Below, piece by piece: positions 1 to 5,194 of a stretch of 6,372 nucleotides of DNA. Origin of the DNA: Planctomycetota bacterium (GTDB lineage Bacteria; Planctomycetota; Phycisphaerae; Sedimentisphaerales; Anaerobacaceae); the NCBI GenBank assembly GCA_022567055.1, contig JADFHU010000339.1:1-6372 (forward strand). Direction: 5' to 3'. The position numbers and the translations under genes are program-made. Position 1 is the first letter of the stretch. Each line of letters starts with the position of its first letter. The notes below the pieces were generated by a model. That model saw nothing but the letters and a program-made list of their open reading frames with translations. It was not told the origin of the DNA and ran no database searches.

Positions 1-579
1 GCGATATCTCTCGCGATCGCGCACGCGGCGCCTGATCTGGGTGTAGTTGGGACCGGCCTCACGCGACTCACCTTCGAGCATGGTGTGTATCATGTCGAAA
101 CTCTGATCGAGGACCTTCTCCAGTTCTTTCGCTAACCTGTCACGTTCCTTATCGTCTTCGCTGAGCCGAAAGCGATTGGCCAAGAGTCGTGTTTGAATCT
201 CCAGCTCGAAGTTCTTCTTAATGCGGCCGTACTCTTGCGGGTAGTGCTGTTTAGATTCGTTCAACTCATTCCTTGCCTCGGCCAGTTCGAAGCGGATTTC
301 CAACAGCCTAAACTGTGTCTCCAGCGTTGCCCCGCGGCGCTCGGCCAAAGTGGTGGCCGATTTCAAGAGGACGATGCCCTGCGGCAGTTCGCGTTGGATG
401 AAGGCCTGGACCTCCTGGGTGTAGGCCTCCTTGGACTCGCGTCGGCGTTCCCGCAGCTCGCGCATGACCGCCTCTTCTTCCTCCTGTGCCGAGGCGATCT
501 GCCCGGACAGGGCCATGACGAGCGAAAACAGTCCGATGGTGGCCAGCGGCATGATCGTGTTTTTCTTTTTGGGGCTCAT
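1..579 (-). CDS. Secreted coiled-coil protein, paralogue of next gene (3'-truncated by window edge)
   Basis: The frame is open from ATG 579-577 to the window edge: 193 codons without a stop, so the C-terminus is missing. AAGGAG lies 8 nt before the ATG and supports this start. The product begins MSPKKK, then a hydrophobic stretch at about residues 10-25 and an AxA-type site (SGQIASAQ), a typical Sec signal peptide, so an extracytoplasmic location is inferred. The rest is highly charged, Glu/Arg/Lys-rich and predicted helical or coiled-coil, without cysteines or catalytic motifs. It aligns along its length with the product of 619-1260: both have the MSP(K/R)K start, an AF(I/L)xRELP motif, an R(L/H)LEx(R/Q)xEL segment, and (D/E)DxKER followed by a helical tail. 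It is the last visible gene of the sigma-factor cluster, with its start 39 bp after the previous gene. No known family is recognised; a Spy/CpxP-like envelope sensor or chaperone is only an analogy. Confidence 0.85.
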   Translation of the reverse strand, partial: MSPKKKNTIMPLATIGLFSLVMALSGQIASAQEEEEAVMRELRERRRESKEAYTQEVQAFIQRELPQGIVLLKSATTLAERRGATLETQFRLLEIRFELAEARNELNESKQHYPQEYGRIKKNFELEIQTRLLANRFRLSEDDKERDRLAKELEKVLDQSFDMIHTMLEGESREAGPNYTQIRRRVRDRERYR

Positions 580-618
580 TGATTAGTCTCCTTAATCACG
601 GTCTTCGGTCCGTAGCGC

Positions 619-1260
619 CTACCACGCGAATGGATCGACGCCCAGGATCAGTTCGCTGAATCTGCGTTCTACGATAACGTCTCTGTTCTCTTGCCGTTTC
701 TTCAGAAGCGCCCATATGCGCTTGACCTCTTTTTCCACCTCTCTGGCCTCGATTTCTCGCATCTCCTGAGAGAGCCGAAAACTCTCTGCGAGATTCTCGC
801 GCAAGGACTTTTCGATTTGCCCGCGTTCTTTTTCATCCTCGGTCTTGTGGTAGCGCTCTGCGAGGGTGTAGGACTTGAACTCCAAGCGGTGATAGCCCTT
901 CATGGCCTCGTAGACGCGACGGTTGAAGCGCTTGGCATCGCTTAGTTCGTTTGCGAGATGTCCGAGTTCGACCTGGAATTCGAGATGCCTGTGGATCGCC
1001 TCGGCCTCGGCCTCCGGGCCGGTGGCCGCTTGTTGGTAGAGTCGCAGCCGTTCCATCGCTTCGGGAAGTTCGCGTTCGAGGAACGCGCTACGCTCCGCCG
1101 TAAACTTCGTCTTCGCCTCTGCACTCATACGCACCAACTCTGCCTCGATCTCACCGGATAGGTCTTGGGCAAGTAAGTGGGGGGGCAGTGCCACGAGACT
1201 GCCGATGCAGATTAAGAGAGTCAGGCCATGGCGCTTTCGTTGTTGTTTGCGTGGGGACAT
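619..1260 (-). CDS. Secreted coiled-coil protein, paralogue of the gene at 1-579
   Basis: This encodes 213 aa. The frame stays open upstream to 1479, but ATG 1260-1258 is preferred: GAAAGGA lies about 10 nt upstream, a signal peptide follows at once, and the first residues MSPRK match the paralogue's MSPKK. The longer frame would translate repeat element A. A basic N-terminus (MSPRKQQRKRH) leads into a hydrophobic segment at about residues 12-28 and a likely cleavage site at LLAQ. The mature part is almost wholly charged helix, with motifs AFLERELPEA, RHLEFQVEL, KTEDEKERGQ and a C-terminal RDVIVERRF, and ends DPFAW. There is no cysteine in the mature part and no enzyme motif. The gene lies downstream of the sigma/anti-sigma pair, separated from it by element A, so it may be a target or sensor of that sigma factor. 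The precise family is not recognised; the export prediction is firm, the role is inference. Confidence 0.85.
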   Translation of the reverse strand: MSPRKQQRKRHGLTLLICIGSLVALPPHLLAQDLSGEIEAELVRMSAEAKTKFTAERSAFLERELPEAMERLRLYQQAATGPEAEAEAIHRHLEFQVELGHLANELSDAKRFNRRVYEAMKGYHRLEFKSYTLAERYHKTEDEKERGQIEKSLRENLAESFRLSQEMREIEAREVEKEVKRIWALLKKRQENRDVIVERRFSELILGVDPFAW

Positions 1261-1278
1261 TACACCGAGTTCCTTTCT

Positions 1279-1439
1279 TAGAGTGCCTATCAAAATGAAT
1301 CGTAGCACCGAAAACGAGCGTTTTTGCGTCTGGCAAGGAAGGCGAAGCAGGCTATCCGAGGATAGTCGATGCAGCCTGACGCCGTCCAGACACACAACTG
1401 CGGCTGCCTTTATCCAACCGTGGCTGCGATAGCAGCCTA
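1279..1439. repeat. Palindromic repeat element A (MITE-like or structured regulatory element)
   Basis: This segment fills most of the 234-bp gap between the partner gene and the first secreted gene. Its centre matches element B: 19 of 21 bases at 1332-1352 (containing GGCGAAGCAGGC) and 14 of 15 at 1362-1376 (ATAGTCGATGCAGCC). The centre is closed by GTCTGG (1328-1333) pairing with CCAGAC (1386-1391); B has GCCTGGC with GCCAGGC there, so bases differ but pairing is kept. Small hairpins lie at 1353-1366 (CTATC-CGAG-GATAG) and 1422-1437 (GGCTGC-GATA-GCAGCC). The limits are set by TTA(G) at 1278-1281 and (C)TAA at 1437-1440; the ends are weak inverted repeats (TTAGAGTGCCTATC against TTAGGCTGCTATC). 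The length nearly equals B. The left limit is directly upstream of the Shine-Dalgarno of the gene at 619-1260. The core similarity is firm, the exact ends are not. Confidence 0.65.
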
Positions 1440-1494
1440 AAATAATTAAAGAAAATAAGCCGTTTGAATGCAGAGTCATTTTGCGTAGGTGCTC

Positions 1495-1992
1495 TTACTT
1501 GCCGTTGGTCACGTTGCCGCTGCGGTTCTCCAGGTGAAGCCGCATGCCGCGAACGTGCTGTAACAGTGTTCCCGAGGCCCGTGTGGCCGGTGAGTGCCCG
1601 GGCGTCGATGTGGGCCGGATGCCTTGGATGCGTTGCTTCAGGACGTCCAGCGCCGCGTCCAACTCGTCCAAGTAGCGGTCGCTTGACACCGAAACGCCGA
1701 AGCGATGAGGTGTTGCTGTCGGGCCGGATGCCTCATTCCCTGCCATCAGGTACCAGGAATAGAGACTTGTCGCTATGAGCAGAGACGCCGCTGCCGCGCC
1801 GAGGGCTGAACGGTGGCGCAGCAGGAAGGCAGGTCGCGGAGCGGAATGAGGGGGGAGGTTCCGTCGGGCGTGCTTTAAGACCGCAGCGCGGATCTGAGGC
1901 CTCGGAGTGGGAAGCTCGCGGTTTCGAAGCAGCAACTCGATCCGTGGGTCGTTCTCATCCTGCGAAGCATCGAGTGTCTTCTCATTGCTCAT
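1495..1992 (-). CDS. Single-TM membrane protein, probable anti-sigma factor or sigma partner
   Basis: This encodes 165 aa. The start ATG 1992-1990 lies inside the end of the sigma gene (ATGAGCAATGA), giving an 11-bp overlap that suggests translational coupling; no strong Shine-Dalgarno precedes it. A polar cytoplasmic-looking N-terminus (residues 1-60, with PRIELLLRNRELPTPRPQIRAAVLKHAR at about 16-43 probably helical) is followed by one membrane segment at about 63-84 (ALGAAAASLLIATSLYSWYLM). The remaining outer part is about 80 residues, with a helical stretch YLDELDAALDVLKQRIQG and a basic, probably disordered tail. The arrangement of a single-TM protein directly after an ECF sigma gene is typical of anti-sigma factors. 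The sequence has no cysteines, so the zinc-binding HxxxCxxC anti-sigma motif is absent. Membrane topology and gene order are seen; anti-sigma function is inferred. It could instead be an unrelated membrane protein of the same operon. Confidence 0.8.
   Translation of the reverse strand: MSNEKTLDASQDENDPRIELLLRNRELPTPRPQIRAAVLKHARRNLPPHSAPRPAFLLRHRSALGAAAASLLIATSLYSWYLMAGNEASGPTATPHRFGVSVSSDRYLDELDAALDVLKQRIQGIRPTSTPGHSPATRASGTLLQHVRGMRLHLENRSGNVTNGK
1982..1992 (-). promoter_or_regulatory. Stop/start overlap ATGAGCAATGA coupling sigma and partner genes
   Basis: Read on the minus strand, the partner gene's ATG (1992-1990) lies before the sigma gene's TGA (1984-1982) in a different frame. Ribosomes finishing the sigma gene can restart here, which would keep the two products in a fixed ratio, as is common for sigma/anti-sigma pairs. 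The overlap is directly visible; the coupling is inferred. Confidence 0.7.
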
Positions 1993-2563
1993 GGTCTAAT
2001 CCCAGTTTCGCCCGCAACCTCTTTTGGGCCTCTTTCATCCGCCACAGGGCGGTGCCCAGAGGGCACCCCATCGTCTCAGCAATCTCCCGAAAGGTCATTT
2101 CGGCATCGATCCGCATGAGAACCGTCTGTCGCATCAAGTCCGGCAAGGCGTCCAAGGCGTTGTACAGGGCATCTCGATGCTCGACCGTCGCAGCCCTTTC
2201 TTGCGGCGACGCCCGGCCGGTTATCCACCATTCGATGGGCACGCCCTCAAAGTCGTCGTCGGCCGATTCCGGCAGCGCCACTCTCTTGCGTTCCCACGCA
2301 CTTCGAACAGAGTCGAGCCAGGTACGCTGCGCGATCCGGAAGAGCCATGATTTAAACCGGCCACTGGGCCGGTAACGCGGCAGCTCCTGCACGACTTTGA
2401 GCCACGTGGTCTGGGCGGCGTCTTCGACTTGTGCGGGCCTGCCACCCAGTGACGCGACAAAGCCGAGGATGCGTCGCTCGTATCGGTCAAAGAGCGTTTC
2501 GAATGCCCTCAGGTCGCCGGCGAGGTAAGCCCGGACGAGGTCATCATCGGTCACGGTTGCCAC
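1982..2563 (-). CDS. RNA polymerase sigma factor, sigma-70 family, ECF type
   Basis: From GTG 2563-2561 the product is 193 aa, usual for an ECF factor. Region 2 covers about the first 90 residues: DDDLVRAYLAGDLRAFETLF, then VEDAAQTTWLKV (region 2.2-like) and FKSWLFRIAQRTWLDSVR (promoter -10 recognition helix). A linker of about 45 residues precedes region 4: ALDALPDLMRQTVLMRIDAEM, then the helix-turn-helix FREIAETMGCPLGTALWRMKEAQKRLRAKL, which binds the -35 element. There is no large extra C-terminal domain. The start is uncertain. The frame continues open upstream through repeat element B and could start at TTG 2629, giving 215 aa whose first 20 residues would be element-derived. GTG 2554 is also possible. 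None of these has a good Shine-Dalgarno. The next gene overlaps by 11 bp. The factor probably directs the downstream secreted genes and its own operon; that is inference. Confidence 0.93.
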   Translation of the reverse strand: MATVTDDDLVRAYLAGDLRAFETLFDRYERRILGFVASLGGRPAQVEDAAQTTWLKVVQELPRYRPSGRFKSWLFRIAQRTWLDSVRSAWERKRVALPESADDDFEGVPIEWWITGRASPQERAATVEHRDALYNALDALPDLMRQTVLMRIDAEMTFREIAETMGCPLGTALWRMKEAQKRLRAKLGLDHEQ

Positions 2564-2569
2564 GGCTGC

Positions 2570-2733
2570 TAGGCTCTGTCTGAAGACTCCGTCGTCGGCC
2601 CGAGAGCGAGCAATTTTTTCGCCTGGCAAAGACGGCGAAGCAGGCGATGTTGGTTCTATCGTCGATGCAGCCGGATGCAGCCAGGCGGAAAAAGAGCCGC
2701 TCGAAGCCAGATCGAGTTTTCAGACAGAACCTA
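2570..2733. mobile_element. Element B: 160-bp MITE-like palindrome with TA flanks at the sigma gene 5' end
   Basis: TAGGCTCTGTCTGAAGACTC (2570-2589) is inverted at 2714-2733 with 18 of 20 matches. A second arm pair, CGCCTGGC (2620-2627) with GCCAGGCG (2680-2687), is perfect and extended by T6 against A5. The stretch between the two arm pairs is also partly complementary, so most of the element could fold into one long hairpin. TA dinucleotides flank the inner ends (2570-2571 and 2732-2733), compatible with a TA target duplication as made by IS630/Tc1-mariner-type transposases. No transposase is encoded, so any element would be non-autonomous. The centre (2625-2645 and 2658-2672) matches element A. 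It lies directly before the sigma gene and, by reading through, offers that frame an alternative TTG start. The palindrome is firm; the transposon interpretation and family are inferred. Confidence 0.75.
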
Positions 2734-2800
2734 ATGTTCATATGGGTATAACGGGGCAGGAGCGCACTTTATTGGCGCTCTGGATAAAAAACGCGTCCTG

Positions 2801-2925
2801 ATACCCTCGTTTTCGTTGTCGTAATCGCTGTCGTAATCGAACCAGCGAACTACCTCACAATTGGAGGATATCGATTACGACAACGACAACCGCTGCGCTG
2901 ACAACGACAACGAAAACCGCAAATA
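2801..2925. repeat. GACAAC-rich palindromic repeat R1, 3' of the oxidoreductase gene
   Basis: Outer arms GTTTTCGTTGTCG (2809-2821) and CGACAACGAAAAC (2905-2917) are perfectly complementary over 13 bp. Inner arms TGTCGTAATCGA (2829-2840) and TCGATTACGACA (2871-2882) are perfectly complementary over 12 bp. The loop is about 30 nt. The right arm 2869-2913 matches R2 at 5058-5102 in 43 of 45 bases. It begins right after the stop codon of the minus-strand oxidoreductase gene, so it would form a strong 3'-UTR hairpin, possibly protecting or ending that transcript. The nearest minus-strand T-run (2791-2786) is about 17 nt past the stem, too far for a standard intrinsic terminator. Together with element B and the short interval 2734-2800, it makes up the gap before the sigma gene; that interval shows only a small GAGCGC/GCGCTC hairpin (2762-2780). 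Confidence 0.8.
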
Positions 2926-2927
2926 GC

Positions 2928-4394
2928 CTAAACCTTCTTCACGTCGGGTACCTCAAACCCGGGGCGATTGGCGTGCTTCAACAGTTCGTTGGCTTCGGTG
3001 GCAAATTCTCCCGTGTGGCGCTCGGTTTGAGGATCGAAGGTCAGCCAGGGTCCTACGGTGTAATGGGCCCCATCTTTCGGCAAGCCGACGCCATTGCCCA
3101 TGATGTCGTGGAGCTTCATGAAGTGCTCGTAGGCATCCTGGTTGTCACCGAATCGACCCGCCTTGGCATTGAAGGGCACGCTTTGACCCAGCCGATAGGA
3201 GTTGTTCATGAGGTGGCCCAGAACGCAGCCGTGGTGGGCGTCGTGGACATTGCCGTTGGCCATGCCCGGATCACCGGCGCGGCAGGCGGCGATGAAACTG
3301 CCCCAGTTGCCACCCGGCGTGACATGACCGTCTGGAATGTCAATTCTTTCCCCGGTCTCGCTGCCCTTGGCGTAGTATTTATTGTCGATGATCTTGCCGC
3401 CATCCTCAAAGTAGTACTCGTTTTCCACCTGGCGTTTGTAGCCCTCGTAGTTGACGTTGCGGACGTTGAAGAAGACGTATTGTCCGTTGGAATACTCTCC
3501 GATACCGAACATGGTGTTGGGTGTCTCACCCTGGTCGTTCCACTGAAAGCGGCCGCCGATCGCCATGGTTCGGATGGGATGGGTTAGCTCTTTGTCCAAT
3601 GCCCAGTGGGCCATGTCGAGCTGGTGGGTGCCCTGATTGTTCAAGTCGCCATTGCCCGTTTCCCAGAACCAGTGCCAGTCGTAATGGACATAATTGGCGT
3701 GGTATTGATCGATGATCGCGGGGCCGCGCCAAAGATTCCAATCCAGATGGGACGGGGGGGCGGAAGGGCTCTCGAAACCGATGGTCCTCCGCGGTTTGCA
3801 GCAGTAGCCGTAGGAGATCTTCATCTTGCCGAATTTGCCGGACCGTATCAGGTCGTGCAGGCCGGCATTCCTGGCGCTGCTGCGGCTCTGCGTGCCATGT
3901 TGAATGACCACGCCGTATTTCTCTTGCGCCGCCACGGCGACGCGCCCCTCCTGGACATCATGGCTCAGGGGTTTTTCCACGTAGACGTGCTTACCGGCCT
4001 GGGCTGCCCAGATGGTCATGAGCGAATGCCAGTGATTCGGTGTGGCGATGGAGATGGCATCCAGATGGGGGTCGTCCAGCGCCTCGCGAACATCCGTTAC
4101 CCCTCGGCACGTGAACTTGCCGGCACTTTTTTCTTCGAGGTCCTTGAGCCGCTTCGCCAGCACCTGCCTATCGGGATCGATTAGGTAGGCGATCTCCACA
4201 TTGTCCTGTCCCAGCCAGCCATTAATGTGACTCTTGCCTCGGCCATTGACGCCTGCCACGGCAATACGCAGCCGGTCGTTGGCCCGGGATACCGGGGTCC
4301 CGGTGTGGTACTGCGCACCGCAGCCGGTGACCACAAAGGCAGTTCCGGCGGCTAGCGAATTCTGTAGGAATTTGCGTCTCGTGGTTCTAGACAT
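2928..4394 (-). CDS. Gfo/Idh/MocA-family oxidoreductase, Tat-exported, putative lipoprotein
   Basis: This encodes 488 aa from ATG 4394-4392, with AGGAG 8 nt upstream (TTTAGGAGATCTTGAC). The N-terminus carries a twin-arginine motif (TTRRKFLQ, residues 4-11) and a hydrophobic stretch ending in VVTGC (21-25), which fits a lipobox with Cys25. Export by Tat as a folded, cofactor-loaded enzyme and lipid anchoring are therefore likely. Residues about 43-165 form the NAD(P)-binding Rossmann domain: VAGVNGRGKSHI (46-57), AISIATPNHWH (113-123) and the family's EKP motif (140-142). The C-terminal half is the alpha/beta substrate domain with GDLNNQGTHQLDMAHW (249-264), which supplies likely catalytic His/Asp residues. 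Members are dehydrogenases or, with tightly bound NAD, glycosidases or epimerases acting on sugars or inositols; the substrate cannot be told here. Exported paralogues of this family are abundant in planctomycetes. It appears monocistronic: hairpin R1 follows it and a divergent spacer precedes it. Confidence 0.95.
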   Translation of the reverse strand: MSRTTRRKFLQNSLAAGTAFVVTGCGAQYHTGTPVSRANDRLRIAVAGVNGRGKSHINGWLGQDNVEIAYLIDPDRQVLAKRLKDLEEKSAGKFTCRGVTDVREALDDPHLDAISIATPNHWHSLMTIWAAQAGKHVYVEKPLSHDVQEGRVAVAAQEKYGVVIQHGTQSRSSARNAGLHDLIRSGKFGKMKISYGYCCKPRRTIGFESPSAPPSHLDWNLWRGPAIIDQYHANYVHYDWHWFWETGNGDLNNQGTHQLDMAHWALDKELTHPIRTMAIGGRFQWNDQGETPNTMFGIGEYSNGQYVFFNVRNVNYEGYKRQVENEYYFEDGGKIIDNKYYAKGSETGERIDIPDGHVTPGGNWGSFIAACRAGDPGMANGNVHDAHHGCVLGHLMNNSYRLGQSVPFNAKAGRFGDNQDAYEHFMKLHDIMGNGVGLPKDGAHYTVGPWLTFDPQTERHTGEFATEANELLKHANRPGFEVPDVKKV

Positions 4395-4708
4395 GTCAAG
4401 ATCTCCTAAATTGTGTTAATGACGGGATGGGTGCCCTCAGTTCAGTTTGGGCAGTACATTCATCAAACAACCTCGAAATGGGATGTCAGCATAACAACGG
4501 TTGCTCCAACGTGCTACCATAGGCTATCTTACCTCGATGTCCAGCCTCTTTTTTGGTAGTCTGGCCTGGCGACCCGGGGCGACTCGCAAGCAATGACTAG
4601 GATGTCGACCGGGGTGCACCGGGGTGGATCCCGAAGCGTCCCTGGGACGATAAATGGGCCTGGGCAACCGTTCACGGAGTAAGCGATTGCCAGGTGATGG
4701 TAAGGGTG
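4395..4708. other. Upstream region of the oxidoreductase gene, no gene recognised
   Basis: This 314-bp stretch holds the Shine-Dalgarno (4398-4409 region, minus strand) and presumably the minus-strand promoter, but no convincing -35/-10 pair was found. A short direct repeat CCGGGGTG occurs twice at about 4609-4625. The minus-strand frame at 4524-4778 has no Shine-Dalgarno or protein-like composition and part of it translates the repeat below, so it is not called as a gene. Confidence 0.5.
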
Positions 4709-4711
4709 TTT

Positions 4712-4947
4712 TGAACCGCAGAATATCGAACAGCAGAATGTCGAAAGATAGTGAGTTTGATCCCGTGGAACGGCTCATCGACTCGCCATCGAAACTCGAC
4801 CCTCTGATTCAGGAGAACGACTAGTTGATATCAATCTCAGTGGCCTTAAGACAGCAAAAAAGCGTCGGAAGCAAGAATTTGATAGAATTGCTTATGAGGA
4901 GCAGTAACTTCACCAATGGACATTCCTGTTCGATGTTCTGCGGTTCA
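4712..4947. repeat. Inverted-repeat pair bounding about 195 bp, degenerate element
   Basis: TGAACCGCAGAATATCGAAC (starting 4712) recurs inverted as GTTCGATGTTCTGCGGTTCA (ending 4947), with one mismatch over 21 bp. The left arm is followed by a second partial copy (AGCAGAATGTCGAAAG, 4733-4748). The enclosed DNA has only short frames: an ATG frame of 28 codons at 4738-4824 and a 3'-stopped frame ending with TAA near 4907. Neither looks like a known protein or has a Shine-Dalgarno. It may be a non-autonomous insertion or the remnant of one. The arms are directly seen; the nature of the element is not known. Confidence 0.6.
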
Positions 4948-5002
4948 TTTCTGATCGGAATGATCGGTGAACGGCTACGGGCCTGGTTTAGGCTCGGTCA
5001 CA

Positions 5003-5102
5003 TTCGTTGTCGTGATCGTAATCGTAATCGAAACAATGGTATTGGTGCAACTAGGCGTATCGATTACGACAACGACAACCGCTACGCTGACAACGACTAC
5101 GA
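5003..5102. repeat. GACAAC-rich palindromic repeat R2 in the divergent spacer
   Basis: This is the second copy of R1. TCGTAATCGA (5022-5031) pairs perfectly with TCGATTACGA (5060-5069) across a 28-nt loop. The outer left part TTCGTTGTCGTGATCG can pair partly with the CGACAACGACAACC and ACAACGACTACGA blocks of the right arm. The right arm 5058-5102 matches R1 2869-2913 in 43 of 45 bases, whereas the loop is unrelated. It lies about 90 bp upstream of the phosphatase start. The stretch 5103-5194 has no clear promoter beyond a weak TTGAAC at about 5142. Confidence 0.8.
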
Positions 5103-5194
5103 GGGATAGACCACGGACCGTCACCTATCAGAGAACGATTTTGAACCAGGCGGACAAATTAGGTGTAGCAGATAGCCGAGAAGGAGACGTGGCA

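Noticed and set aside
193..582. 129-codon plus-strand frame
   Set aside because: It is antisense to the secreted gene at 1-579, whose start, signal peptide and paralogy are well supported.
1328..1391. Known riboswitch (GEMM, cobalamin or similar) in element A
   Set aside because: The core GGCGAAGCAGGC and GATGCAGCC does not fit the conserved sequences of riboswitch classes I know.
1422..1437. Perfect GGCTGC-GATA-GCAGCC hairpin as a terminator
   Set aside because: No T-run follows it on either strand; on the minus strand the T-rich stretch lies before the hairpin. It is treated as part of element A.
2762..2780. GAGCGC/GCGCTC hairpin as a terminator
   Set aside because: The minus-strand T-run lies upstream of the hairpin and the plus strand has an A-run after it, so neither direction fits an intrinsic terminator.
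2973..4184. Long plus-strand frames of 204 and 192 codons
   Set aside because: They are antisense to the oxidoreductase gene and arise from its codon composition; they have no ribosome binding site or domain.
4524..4778. 84-codon minus-strand frame
   Set aside because: The part reading SFDILLFDILRF is a translation of the inverted repeat at 4712-4748; there is no Shine-Dalgarno and no protein-like remainder.
4825..5109. 94-codon plus-strand frame
   Set aside because: Its C-terminal third (RNRNRN, DYDNDN) is hairpin repeat R2 in translation; no signal supports the start.
5142..5170. Possible promoter TTGAAC-17-TGTAGC before the phosphatase gene
   Set aside because: The match to consensus is weak in both boxes, and planctomycete promoters are not reliably read from sigma-70 consensus.
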